Of a stretch of 64,000 bases of DNA, positions 52,615 to 63,600 are shown one piece after another. Every line of letters starts with the position of its first letter. The stretch's first letter is position 1. Location: the NCBI RefSeq assembly GCF_900016645.1, contig NZ_CDGJ01000066.1; one strand, 5' to 3'. The DNA comes from Acididesulfobacillus acetoxydans. GTDB taxonomy: Bacteria; Bacillota; Desulfitobacteriia; Desulfitobacteriales; Desulfitobacteriaceae. A model generated the notes under the pieces. That model did no database searches. It was not told where the DNA came from and saw only the letters and a program-made list of their open reading frames with translations. A program made the position numbers and the translations under genes.

Positions 52615-52643
52615 TTGCGTGATGTTTCGGTATGTGGTAAACT
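52615..52643 (+). promoter_or_regulatory. Promoter of tRNA-Thr
   Basis: TTGCGT (52615-52620), 17 bp, TAAACT (52638-52643), about 50 bases before the tRNA. Confidence 0.6.
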
Positions 52644-52695
52644 ATACAAGTGTCGCGGGTCGATGCAGAAAACCCGAATTTGCGGTTCATAGCAA

Positions 52696-52771
52696 GCCGA
52701 TGTAGCTCAATTGGTAGAGCAGCTGATTTGTAATCAGCAGGTTGCGGGTTCGAGTCCCATCGTCGGCTCCA
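52696..52771 (+). tRNA. tRNA-Thr (anticodon TGT)
   Basis: All four arms fold: acceptor GCCGATG with CGTCGGC, anticodon stem GCTGA with TCAGC around TTTGTAA, GGTTCGAGTCC T-arm, and an encoded CCA. The anticodon TGT reads ACA. Confidence 0.96.
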
Positions 52772-52783
52772 TAAAAAACTCAG

Positions 52784-52811
52784 ACACTGCAAGGGTTTGC
52801 GGTGTTTTTTT
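52784..52811 (+). terminator. Terminator after tRNA-Thr
   Basis: ACACTGCAA (52784-52792) pairs with TTGCGGTGT (52797-52805) with one wobble, followed by seven T residues. Confidence 0.85.
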
Positions 52812-52888
52812 GTTTGACCGATTGGGCTTAAAAAGAGTGATTTACTGCAACCGTACTGCAACCCGGAAAAGAATCTGCCAAAAGAGGT

Positions 52889-53340
52889 TCAGGACTTACC
52901 TGGTTTACGCAGGTGTATATCCATTTTAGCTGCCGCCTGCTGCTTAGTTTTTTTCGTGACGTGTGTATATATGTTGGTTGTGCGGATGTCAGTATGTCCC
53001 AGAAGTTCCTGTATGACCCTGATGTCTTCTCCATCTTCGAGGAGCCTGGTCGCAAACGTATGGCGCAACGAATAGAGCTTCACCGGGGGAATGCCACATT
53101 TCTTGAGACAAGCTTGGAAGGACCTGTAAAAGTTTCGATATTCGACACACCCGCCGGTTGCGGTAGCAAAAACATAATCATTATCTGTGTACTGATCCCC
53201 AGCCAAGGACTTCTCCTTGGCTTGTTTCACTCGGTGAAGTCTGAGTGCCACGGGAAGCCGTTTGGCTAAAGCTAAAGTTCGCTTGCTCTTTGGGGTTAAA
53301 GGCAACTCCTTTCTGCCATGCTCGATTCCGGCGTACAGCA
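52889..53340 (-). pseudogene. Truncated tyrosine recombinase (integrase C-terminal part)
   Basis: About 145 residues match the C-terminal catalytic part of a phage-type integrase: YSLRHTFATRL, ELLGHTDIRTT and the tyrosine in TNIYTHV. The N-terminal and core-binding parts are missing. Upstream of about 53340 the frame continues but its sequence is antisense to another gene. The end lies 118 bases from the 3' end of tRNA-Thr and points to it, the typical place of an integrase in a tRNA-integrated element. Confidence 0.85.
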
Positions 53341-53725
53341 GGGCTGGCTTGCGTCGCAGGTGGGAAACTGCATGGCGCAGATCCGGGAGCTGGTTAAAGT
53401 CTGCCGGGCCTTCCCCGATGAGGGTACGCGCATATCCTCGCTGAGTTGGTATCATCACCGGACCGCGGCCAACTCTTCCGATCCGGCAAAGTACATCCAG
53501 GAGGCGGCCGATCAGGAACTGAGCACCCGGCAGATGCGTAAGATTATCCTGGAAGACGAGGGCAGACAGGAAATCGTGCAGGAGGAGGACTCTGCTGAAC
53601 GCAAGCAGGCAGAGAAAATACTCAAGACCGTAGAGGCGTTCTTGGCGAGGGGAGGTGAGGCCGCCGCATATCTTAAGCAGCAGCCCGCGGTCCTGATCCA
53701 ATGCCAAGAAAGCGGAGGGAGGTGA
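53318..53725 (+). CDS. Mobile-element-type hypothetical protein (possibly 5'-truncated)
   Basis: This 135-residue frame encodes a helical, acidic protein (AQIRELVKVCRAF, SLSWYHHRTAA, STRQMRKIILEDEG, then a Glu/Lys-rich tail). The SLSWYHHR segment is typical of phage or ICE proteins that I cannot name. No good ribosome site precedes ATG 53318; ATG 53372 is another start. It abuts the broken integrase, so its 5' part may be lost. Confidence 0.5.
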   Translation: MLDSGVQQGWLASQVGNCMAQIRELVKVCRAFPDEGTRISSLSWYHHRTAANSSDPAKYIQEAADQELSTRQMRKIILEDEGRQEIVQEEDSAERKQAEKILKTVEAFLARGGEAAAYLKQQPAVLIQCQESGGR

Positions 53726-53732
53726 TTTAATC

Positions 53733-54452
53733 GTGATGGGGAAAACACATGCCGCTGGAGCCTTGGCCGCCTGGTCCCTGCTCCACCCGGCGATAACCAG
53801 ACAAGCGTTTGCAACAGCGCAGAATTTTGAGGTACTGGCCGTCAGCCTGGGGGCTGCGGTCCTGGGAGGACTCCTGCCGGATATCGACCGGCCGGGAAGT
53901 ACGATTGACAGGGATCTCTTGGGGCGGCTTGGCAGCTCACGGGCAGGAGCTATGCTGAGTGGCTTGTTACTCCTGGCAGTCAGTGCCTTTTTGCGTATAC
54001 CGACGCTGGTGCGGACTGTTTTTAGCGCACAGGTAATGCGAATTATGGTTCTGCGCTACGCCGGCGTCCTGAGCCTTGCCACAGGTCTGCTCGGGGCCGT
54101 GCTGGTCATTGTCTCCTCTCTCAAGCATCGGGGAATCACGCATACCTTGCTCGGCATGGGCCTTTTCCTCTGGGGTGCAGACACACTCCTTGGGTTTTCT
54201 CATTTCCTGATTCCATGGCGCGTTCCGTTGCTCATGGTGTTTGGAGCCGGGTATTTGAGCCATTTACTTCTTGATCTCATTGCGGATGGAGTGCCGCTGT
54301 TGTATCCGGTTTGGAAAAAGCGGATTCGCTTGCCGGTGTCGGTTAAGACCGGCAGTTTCTGGGATGTCGTGGTGGTCCGGCTGGGCCTAGTGGCCTGGCT
54401 GGTATATGCCGAAGGACTGCCGCTAATACACACGTTGGGAATTTCACTTTAG
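53733..54452 (+). CDS. YdjM-family membrane-bound metal-dependent hydrolase
   Basis: The 239-residue protein has GKTHAAGA at the start, PDIDRPGS (about 50), KHRGITHTLLG (about 131) and HLLLDLIADG (about 178), the four conserved metal-site segments of the YdjM family, between several membrane helices. Its substrate is unknown; phospholipase-like roles have been suggested. It follows a GGGAGGTGATT site and is 7 bases after the preceding gene, so they form one unit. Such genes are common on Clostridial mobile elements. Confidence 0.88.
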   Translation: MMGKTHAAGALAAWSLLHPAITRQAFATAQNFEVLAVSLGAAVLGGLLPDIDRPGSTIDRDLLGRLGSSRAGAMLSGLLLLAVSAFLRIPTLVRTVFSAQVMRIMVLRYAGVLSLATGLLGAVLVIVSSLKHRGITHTLLGMGLFLWGADTLLGFSHFLIPWRVPLLMVFGAGYLSHLLLDLIADGVPLLYPVWKKRIRLPVSVKTGSFWDVVVVRLGLVAWLVYAEGLPLIHTLGISL

Positions 54453-54861
54453 CAAAGTCTCATAGGTTCAGCTTCTCAATATTTCTTCTGTTAAGGATAA
54501 GGAAACGAAGATCCTCCAATTTAATAGTGTCGAATTGCACTATTTCCACATTGTGATCCATAGCCCAGTATGATCTCGCGTTATTTTAAATTCTAAAAAT
54601 ATGCTAAAGTTCTTTTTCCATAAACATATACGGTACTTAGGATTACGATAACGATTCGTGCAAAAAGTGCAATAACAATAAACTTCTTATTCGAAACCCC
54701 CTTATAAGTGAAGCGAAACAGAGTACAGAAGGGCTCGGTTTGCTCGGGGATATGGACATGCTCGGTATCGCCGGTGACGGTACTCCTGTCATCACCGCAG
54801 TCTTGTCATTGGGGTCCCGCTAACATTTTAACCAAAATACGCGAAGACATATTCTGGAGGC
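54453..54861. other. AT-rich intergenic region
   Basis: Roughly 400 bases, more AT-rich than the rest of the window. I see no gene, RNA or convincing promoter in it. Confidence 0.5.
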
Positions 54862-54901
54862 AAAAAGCCGGTTTCCTTTACTCTAAGGAGAAATCGGCTT
54901 T
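54862..54901 (-). terminator. Terminator of the leftward surface-protein unit
   Basis: On the minus strand AAGCCG (54900-54895) pairs with CGGCTT (54870-54865) around a partly paired loop, followed by TTTTTG (complement of 54861-54866). Confidence 0.65.
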
Positions 54902-54914
54902 CGATTACTTATAT

Positions 54915-54954
54915 GGGGTATTACCAGCGAAGTGCACTTCGCTGGTAATACCCC
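54915..54954. repeat. Perfect 40-bp palindrome
   Basis: 54915-54934 and 54935-54954 are exact reverse complements with no spacer. It lies 12 bases past the stop of the leftward surface-protein gene. It could form an RNA hairpin or DNA cruciform. Confidence 0.95.
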
Positions 54955-54966
54955 AATCTATACTTT

Positions 54967-57693
54967 TTACTGCCCTATCAACTGTTGCAGTTGCTGCTCA
55001 ATATCTTTGCTAACTACAGCCTCTCCACCGAATATAGTCGCTCCAGTTAGGTTTTTGCCCTTCAAATAATTCATGACCTGATCGGACAAGCTGTCGTCCG
55101 CCAGAATAATCGGGGCATTGTGATTGGCCGCATAGACACTTCCGGCCAGGGCGTCCGGGAAGTTATCGCCGGTGGCCACACAAACATTTTGGCCGCTTAA
55201 GTTGAAGTATTGAGCCACCGCCAGAGAAGTGGCATACCGGTCAGCTCCTCCGATCCTCATGATATTCCCTTGGTCTAAACCGGTGAGCTGGGCAACCTGA
55301 CTTTCTACTGTTGCGCTGATGGCGCCTTCTCCTCCGATGATATAGACTTTGGATGGCTTGATGGAGGCAATTTCCTGGCTGACGCTGTCGCTGATTCCAT
55401 CTTTTTGGACTAGGAGGATAGGAAGCTGCATTTGCGCCGCAATACTGCTGATAGATAAGGCATCCGGATAGTTTTCACCATTGACCAGCACAATGGGTGT
55501 TCCGCTCCCGACTCCCAATTGGCCGGCTATTTTGACAGAAGTTTCATATCTGTCGGCTCCGCCTAATCTGGTTATTTTCGGGAAACCGTCCGCTGTTACT
55601 TTTGCTTCCATGGCACTGCTGACTACTCCCGTACCTCCCAATATATAGACTGTTCCTGACGGATTCATATTGTCCTTCATATAGGCCAATACCTTTTCCT
55701 GATCCGCATCTGAGCTTCCAACCAGCAGTATCGGCGCCTGAAGCTGATAGGCCAGGACACTTCCTGTTAAGGCATCGGGATAGTTGCCGGCCGTAGCCAG
55801 GATGACGTTGGCAATCTTACCGGTGTATTCCGCTTGGGCGATAGCCAACGCTGTATCGACTCGGCTCTGACCCGCCAGTCTGGTGACTCCGGAGATGGTT
55901 GGACTCATCTTGAAATCCCAGTGGACGATTTCCTGTTCCACAGAAATTGTCGGACTGGTATATTGCTCATAACCAACCTTGGTGGCTACTATATAGTAAT
56001 CTGAATTGGGAAATGCCAGGAAGCTATAGGCTCCTGCCGTATCACTGACCTGAGGATTCTGATTATTGTCAGGCTTAAATCCAGTGATGATTGGAAGTGC
56101 TGCGACCGTGTCCGGAGTTTTCCCTGCTGCCCTATTCCTTTCCGTATCGGCATAATACAAGGTGATATTCGCTCCGGCGACAGGCTTGCCGGTAGCTTCA
56201 TCGGTAACTAAACCGTATGGGTCAATTAAGGTTGTCGTGAGAGTCGCATTGCCGCTGCTGTCAATTTTAACCTCCATCGTTCCAAGGGTGATCTTTTGGC
56301 TGTTGCCTAAGTCATAAGTAATATCAAACTTATTGTCTGTTCCTTTCGCCAGGCCCGCCACTTGGATTGTCCCGTCAGCGGAAACTATCACAGGCGTTCC
56401 TGCGGCACCGGCAATGGCCACTTGAGAAAGATCGCTTAAGGGACTCGGATTGCCGCCAGATTGTTTCACCAATAAAGCTTTTGCCGCATTCATGGAGATC
56501 GTATCACTACCATGACTATCAGCAGTAACAGTGGCCGGTATATTGGAGATCTTGGCACCGGTCGTGCTGTCAATGACACTGCCGGTAACTGTTGCAGATA
56601 TAGGTGATGGGGCATAACCGCCGCCTCCGCCACCGGAGGGTGGAGGCGGGCTCGCCGCAAAGCCGGCCACCAAAGTCCTGTCAGCCGTACCCATGGGGAA
56701 GGTATATGTGGCACTGGTGCTGGCCTGTATCCCGCCCTCTGTCCAGTTGATGAAGGTGTAACCGCTGTTGGGCGTGGCCGTCACTGTCACCGAAGCGCCT
56801 TCAGCATACGTGCCCCCGCCGGAAACCATTCCGCCTGCCTGTGGATTGGCCGAGACGCTGACAGTGTAGGTGACAGGCGGATTCGCCGTCCACTGGGCGT
56901 ACAGCGTGACATTGGCGACTCCCATCGTCAGGGTTGCCCCGGCCGCGTAGCTCGTTCCGCTTCCGTCCGCCGCGGTGTTCCACCCGGTGAAGGTATAGCC
57001 GTTCTTGGTAAGAGACAGGTTCCCAATATTGCCCAATACGATTGCCGTTGCGCCTTGGGCATAACTATTGCTGTCGATCGGCACACTTCCTCCGGTCGAG
57101 CCGTTGCCGTCATAAGTCACGTTATAGGTCGGAATTGCCGCAAAGTTGGCTACCAGAGTTCTGTCAACCTCACCCATGGGGAAGGTGAATGCCGCACTGG
57201 TGCTGATCTGTGCAGCGTTTTCGGTCCAGTTGATAAAATTGTAGCCGCTGTAAACGGAAGCTGTCACCGTTACCGTCGCACCCAAGGGATAAGTACCGCC
57301 GCCGGAAACCGTTCCGCCCGCCGGCGGATTGGCCGAGACGCTGACAGTGTAGGCAACCGTCCACTGGGCGTACAGGGTGACATTGGCAGCTCCCATCGTT
57401 AGGGGTGCCCCGGCCGCATAGCTCGTTCCGCTTCCGTTCGCCGCGGTGTTCCACCCGGCAAAGGTATACCCTGTCTGGGTCAGGTTGCCGGTATTGCCCA
57501 ATACGGTTGCCGTTGCGCCTAGGGCATAGGTATTGCTGTCGATCGGCACGCTTCCTCCGGTCGAGCCGTTGCCGTCATAGATGACATCCCCTGAACTGCC
57601 CACTTTTGCCGCTGCCGGTATAGCGTTAAAAATAGAACCAAGTATCAAGACAAGGGCAAGAATGACATGGAATATCCTGTTTTTGTCACTCAT
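54967..57693 (-). CDS. Secreted surface protein with InlB-type repeats and three cell-wall-binding 2 repeats
   Basis: The 908-residue protein has a signal peptide (about 1-30), then alternating Listeria-Bacteroides InlB-type repeats (GYTFAGWNTAA...LYAQW) and divergent InlB B-repeats (GGTVSGGGTY...NWTE) to about 347. A Gly/Pro linker (PPSGGGGGGYAPSP) leads to a carboxypeptidase-regulatory-like part (about 480-600). Three cell-wall-binding type 2 repeats (RLAGQSRVDTA, ATAGNYPDAL) end the protein and should attach it to cell-wall polymers. The ATG overlaps the stop of the upstream gene (ATGA). It strongly resembles the last part of the neighbouring gene, so the pair arose by duplication. Function is likely adhesion or S-layer-like cover. 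Confidence 0.93.
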   Translation of the reverse strand: MSDKNRIFHVILALVLILGSIFNAIPAAAKVGSSGDVIYDGNGSTGGSVPIDSNTYALGATATVLGNTGNLTQTGYTFAGWNTAANGSGTSYAAGAPLTMGAANVTLYAQWTVAYTVSVSANPPAGGTVSGGGTYPLGATVTVTASVYSGYNFINWTENAAQISTSAAFTFPMGEVDRTLVANFAAIPTYNVTYDGNGSTGGSVPIDSNSYAQGATAIVLGNIGNLSLTKNGYTFTGWNTAADGSGTSYAAGATLTMGVANVTLYAQWTANPPVTYTVSVSANPQAGGMVSGGGTYAEGASVTVTATPNSGYTFINWTEGGIQASTSATYTFPMGTADRTLVAGFAASPPPPSGGGGGGYAPSPISATVTGSVIDSTTGAKISNIPATVTADSHGSDTISMNAAKALLVKQSGGNPSPLSDLSQVAIAGAAGTPVIVSADGTIQVAGLAKGTDNKFDITYDLGNSQKITLGTMEVKIDSSGNATLTTTLIDPYGLVTDEATGKPVAGANITLYYADTERNRAAGKTPDTVAALPIITGFKPDNNQNPQVSDTAGAYSFLAFPNSDYYIVATKVGYEQYTSPTISVEQEIVHWDFKMSPTISGVTRLAGQSRVDTALAIAQAEYTGKIANVILATAGNYPDALTGSVLAYQLQAPILLVGSSDADQEKVLAYMKDNMNPSGTVYILGGTGVVSSAMEAKVTADGFPKITRLGGADRYETSVKIAGQLGVGSGTPIVLVNGENYPDALSISSIAAQMQLPILLVQKDGISDSVSQEIASIKPSKVYIIGGEGAISATVESQVAQLTGLDQGNIMRIGGADRYATSLAVAQYFNLSGQNVCVATGDNFPDALAGSVYAANHNAPIILADDSLSDQVMNYLKGKNLTGATIFGGEAVVSKDIEQQLQQLIGQ

Positions 57694-60600
57694 TTAGGGT
57701 TCCCACCTTTCTTTATCAACTGTTGCAGTTGCTGCTCAATATCTTTGCTAACTACAGCCTCCCCGCCAAATATAGCCGCTCCGGTCAGTTTTCTCGTCTT
57801 TAGATAGGTAATTGCCTGATCCGTCAAACTGCTGCCGACTAAAATAATCGGGGCATTGTGATTGGCCGCATAGACGCTTCCGGCCAGGGCGTCCGGGAAG
57901 TTGCCGCCGGTGGCGATGCAGACATTTTGGCCGGTTAAGTTGAAGTATTGGGCCACAGCGAGGGAAGTGGCATAGCGATCGGTTCCCCCGATCCGTACGA
58001 TGTTCGTCTGCGCCAAGCCGGTGAGTTGAGCCACTTGGTTTTCCACAGCTGCGCTGATAACCCCTTCTCCTCCGATGATGTAGACTTTGCCAGGTTTGAT
58101 GGCGCTGATTTCCTGCCTGACACTGTTACTGATTCTGTCCCTTTGGACCAGCAGGATGGGAAGCTGCATTTGGGCCGCCACACTGCTGACAGACAGAGCG
58201 TCGGGATAGTTTTCACCGCTGACCAGCACCAGCGGGGTTCCGGCCTTGACCGCCAATTGATCCGCTATTTCGGCCGAAGTTTGATAGCGGTCCGCTCCGG
58301 CAATTCTAATGATATGGCTAAAACCGCTCGCGGCCACTTGGCTTTCCATGGCGCTGCCGACCGCAGCCGTGCCTCCCATGATATAAACGGTTCCCGCCGG
58401 GTCCAGGCTGGACTTCAGGTAGCCCAAGACCTTTGCCTGGTCGGCAGCCGAACTTCCAACCAGCAGAATGGGTGCATTCACTTTGTAAGCAAGGACACTT
58501 CCGGTCAAGGCATCCGGATAATTGTCGGCTGTAGCCAGGACGGCATTGGCGATCTTGCCCGGGTATTCCGCTTGGGCAATGGCCAAGGCGGTATCGACTC
58601 GGCTCCGGCCCGCCAGTCTGGTGACTCCGGAGAGGGTCGGACTCATTTTAAAGTCCCAATGGACAATTTCCTGTTCCACGGAAATAGTCGGACTTGTGTA
58701 TTGAGCATACCCGTCCTTGGTGGCGATGATGTAGTAATCCGTGGTCGGGAAGACCATGAAGCCATAGGCTCCGCTGCTGTCACTGGTCTGGGGATCCTGG
58801 TTATTGTTAGGCTTAAAGCCGGCGATGCCGGGCAGTGCGACGACGGTATCCGCAGTTTTTCCTGCAGCCTTATTTCTCCCGGTATCGGCATAGTACAAGG
58901 TGACATTGACTCCCGCCAAAGCCTTGCCGGTCCTGGCATCCGTGATGATGCCATAGGGGTCAATTAACACAACAGATAAGGTGACATTTCCGCTGCTGTC
59001 AATTTTAATCTGCATGGTGGCAATCGTAATCTTTTGCCCATGGCCCAAATCACAAGTGATATTAAAGTTATTGTCGGTTCCCTTGGCCAGGTCCGCCATT
59101 TGGATTGTCCCGTCAGAGAAAATTGGGACAGGCGTTCCTGTGGCGCAGGTTATAGCCACATGAGAGAGATCGCTTAACGGACTTATGGTTCCGTCCGGCT
59201 GTTTAAGCACCGCGAGTTGTCCGGCACTCATGGAAACTGTATCATTGTCGTTGCTGCCGGTCGTTACGGTAGCGGTTACACTGGAAACCTTCGCGCCTGT
59301 CGTACCGTCTGTGACGTTGCCGGTCACTGTTGTCGGTGTGGGGGATGGGGTATTCGCGCTACCTCCGCCGCCTCCCGAAAATCTCGGGGCCATGACGGTA
59401 AATCCAAGCGGATTGCTCGCGACACCATAGACAGTGGCCGTAACCGTGCCGGAACCGGCGGCCAGCGGAGTCAATAAACTGCCTGTCAAGCCGGCATAAG
59501 CATTTCCTGAAGCCAGATTCCATTGTACGGTCTGACCGCTCAGACTAAAAGGAGCACCGTATTGGTCAGTTCCGTTCAGACTAAGATTATTGAGATCATA
59601 GACTGCTTGCCCGACTGTGAGGTCAGGAATGCTGCCACTTAAGGTAAGAACGGTGAGAGTGGGAGCAGGCGGTATGGCTTCAAACTGGGCCGAGACCGTG
59701 ACGTTGGCCGCCGGCATGGTGAAGCTCGTGCCGCTGATCAGGTGATCCGTTGTCCCGTCGTTATACTGCAAAGTTCCGGCTTTTAGCTGCATCCCGGCAT
59801 CCGGGGTTATCGTCAGGTTGATGGCTGTCCCTTCCGCTGCCGTGCTCGGGCTGGCTGTGATGCTCCCGTCCGTCAGGCTGGCGATGCTTACCGTATATAT
59901 GGTGGGCGGGATAACACTCAGGGTAAGGTTCACGCCCGAGGTTGTCGTATTGGCTGTTACGTTTACATTAGTTGCGTTGGCACCGGTGTAGCCTGTCAGA
60001 TTGGCAGTCACAGTGTAGCCTGTTCCCGCAGGTACGTTGAGGATAGCGTAGCTTCCATCGCCGGCCGTTGTGGCTGAATAGACACTGCCGCTCACCGTCA
60101 GGCTCACCGTCGCTCCGGCCAGCGGATTCGTTCCGTCGCTTACCGTCCCGCTGATGGTTCCTGTGGTGATGACAGGCGGGATAGCCGCAAAGTTCGCCGC
60201 CAAGGTCCGGTCTGCCGTGCCCAGGGTAAAGGTATAGGCTGCAATGGTACTCACTGCACTGCCGTTTTCCGTCCAGTTGACGAAGTTATAACCGCTGTTG
60301 GGCGTGGCCATCACCGTCACCGAAGCGCCTTCGGCATACGTACCCCCGCCGGAAACCGTTCCGCCTGCCGGCGGATTGGATGAGACGCTGACGGTGTGGG
60401 TAAGAGGCGGATTCGCCGTCCACTGGGCGTACATCGTGACATTGGCACTCCCCATCGTTAGGGTTGCTCCCGCTGCGTAGCTCGTTCCGATTCCGTCTGC
60501 TGCGGTGTTCCATCCCGCGAAGGTGCTGCCTGTCTTGACTAGGCTGCCAGTGTTACCAAGGACGGTAATCGCTGCACCTGTTGTGTAATTATTACTGTCG

Positions 60601-63600
60601 GTGGGTACACTTCCTCCGCTACTGCCGTTGCCGCTATAAGTTACGGTGTACGTCGGAATTGCCGCAAAGTTGGCCACCAGAGTTCTGTCAGCCGTACCCA
60701 TGGTGAAGACGAATGCTGCACTGGTGCTCACTTGGCTGCCGCCCTCCGTCCAGTTGACGAAGGTATAGCCGCTGTACACGGAGGCCGTCACTGTCACAGA
60801 CGCTCCTTCGGCATAGGTGCCCCCGCCGCTGACTGTGCCATCCACCGCAGGATTGGCCGATACCGCTACGGTGTGGGTGACCGTATCGATCAGGCAGGTA
60901 ACCGACCAATTCTGGGACGAGTTGTCCGGGGCTGTTACCGTATAGATCACCGGATTGCTGAAATCCTCCGCCGTTCCGGACGTTGGAGACACGGCAGCAT
61001 TGGCTGAGACGGTTATACTCGGATTCAACGCGCTCACGTCGGTTCCATAGGGCATGTGGAAGATTACGGCATGGTTAATTAAATCTATGGTTGATGATCC
61101 CACCTGGCCCGCTACGCTAAAGGCGGTGATGTCTTTGGCAGTGCTTAAATACGTGAATTGGTCACCCGGACCGGCGGCACTCGTTCCTCCCGGAGCTGTC
61201 ACGGTCACGTCCACCGTGCCGCTTCCCGCCGGTGCAGTAGCAGTTATTGAGGTATCGCTGTTGACAGCAAAGCTCGCTGCGGCCACGCTGCCAAAGTCTA
61301 CCCCTGTCGCCCCTGTAAAATCGCTGCCGGTAATATTCACGACCGAACCTCCATTTACTGACCCGGTGGCCGGGCTGACCCCGGTCACAACAGGATAAAC
61401 TGCTGCCAACTGCTCGATCTGAGCTGAAGACAGAGCCGTTGCGTAGAGACGGACGTCATCAATCAAGCCTGGAAAATACGTTGCTGTAGAAGTAGCATTG
61501 GTAGCATATCCGATGAGCATCTTGTCACTGGATGCCGGGGCTTTGGGAATACCACTAACCGTGGCAACCGGATTTGCGTTCAAATAAACGGTCCAGTTTT
61601 CCGTCCCGCTGGCAGGCACACCCACAAGCCCTACTTGTTGCCAGGTGTTGGGGGTCAGGTGTACAGTCGTATCAAGCCAGGCTATACCTCCTAAGAGAAC
61701 CTCAAGATTGCCGTTGCTGTCTACAAAGAGACCATAACCATCGGCGCCGGGGTTGCCGTTATAAACAATAGGTTGATAGTTACTGGCAGTTTTCCCGTTC
61801 CACTTCACCCAGGCCGAGATGCTGACGTTGGCCGTAGCAGCGGTGGGAATAGGCGCTGTAAACGAACTGTTGCCACCGCTGAAATCCAGAGAAGCGCCAA
61901 TCTGGTCGACTGAAGATGGACAGTCAGTACTCCATACTGAATTAGTCAGCGTACCATTGTAGCCGTAGCCGGACGAATCGGCTGCCGTGGTCCCCGAACC
62001 CTCGCCGAGCTTCCACCAGCCAACCAGCTCGTTGGTGGAATAGGTGAACCGGTCAGCGGAGACGGCGGCGCTTGTCCCGCCCGGCGTGGTCACGGTCACG
62101 TCCACCGTACCGTCCGCGTGCGCCGGTGAGACGGCCGTGATCGAGGCGTCGCTGTTGACGGTGAAGCTCGCGGCCGCCGTGCCGCCGAAGCTGACGCCGG
62201 TTGTCCCGGTAAAGCTGCTGCCGGTGATTGTCACCACCGTGCCGCCGGCTGCCGGCCCGACGGACGGGCTGACGCCGGTTATCGAGGGGACCTGGACATA
62301 GATAAAGCGGTCGGCAGCGACTGCGGCGCTGGTTCCGCCCAGTGCGGTGGTTACCGTCACGTCCACCGTCCCGGTTGCATGAGCCGGAGAGATAGCCGTG
62401 ATCGAGGTGTCGCTGTTGACGGTGAAGCTGGTGGCCGCCGTGCCGCCGAAGCTGACGCCGGTCGCTCCGGTGAAGCCGCTGCCGGTGATGGTCATCGTTG
62501 TTCCGCCGACTGTGGAGCCGCTGGTTGGGCTGACGCCGGTCACCACCGGGAAGGTCGCCGCCAGTTGCTGCACCTGTGCCGCGGTCAGAGCAGTGGTGTA
62601 GATGCGGACGTTGTCGATCCGGCCTGGGAATTTCCACATGGTATTCTGAACGGTTAAGTATCCGATGTACATATAGCCGGTGGGCGTGGCAGGAGTGGTG
62701 TTCACCTGCCCCACCTGAGTGCCGTTCAGGTAAACGGTCCATTTCCCCGAGCCATCCTCTACCGCCGCCACATGCTGCCAAGTATTGGGGGTGAGTTTTG
62801 TTGCTGTGGCCAACCAGGCACCTCCGCTGATAACTTCCAGATAGCCTAGGTTGGTCAAAGCAAGGCCATAACCGTTTCCTGCATCGAGGGTGCCGTTATA
62901 GGCGATGGGCTGATGTATACTCCCATCGCCCCAGGTAGTCCCATCCCACTTGACCCAGGCCGAGATGCTGACGTCGCCGGTGTTAGTGGTGGGGATGGGC
63001 GCCGTAAATGAACTGTCACCGCCGCTGAAATCCACGCAGCCACCGACCCGGTCGATTGAATTCGGATAATCATTATCAACCCACCACGGTGGGCTGCCGA
63101 CATCTAACGGACTGGTTACCGTGCCATGGTGGCCGTAGCCGGACCAATCGACTGCCGTCGTCCCTGAACCCTCGCCGAGCTTCCACCAGCCAGCCAGCTC
63201 ATTGGTGGAATAGGTAAATATAGTGCCTAAGCCCCCGGTGCTCGTCCCGTATGCGTTGGTCACCGTCACTTCCGCCGTACCGGTCGCATGCGCCGGGGCA
63301 GTAGCCGTAATCGAGGTGTCGCTGTTGACGGTGAAGCTGGTTGCCGACGTACCGCCGAAGCTGACCCCGGTTGCCCCGGTGAAGTTGTATCCGGTGATGG
63401 TCACCGTTGTGCCGCCGCTCACTTTTCCGCTGGCGGGCGTGATACCGGTCACCACCGGCACCGGGACGTAGGTGAACCTGTCACCGGGGCCGGTGACGCT
63501 CGTCCCGTTCTGGGTGGTCACGGTCACGTCCACCGCGCCGCTCCCCGCCGGCGAGACAGCCGTAATCGAGGTGTCGCTGTTGACGGTGAAGCTGGCTGCC

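Noticed and set aside
53340..53707. N-terminal half of the integrase
   Set aside because: The leftward frame stays open, but its translation does not resemble integrase and is antisense to a better-supported rightward gene, so I end the fragment near 53340.
57948..58967. Long rightward frame opposite the surface-protein gene
   Set aside because: It is a mirror frame of a GC-rich repeat protein, has no ribosome site and matches no known protein type, while the leftward frame has clear domains.
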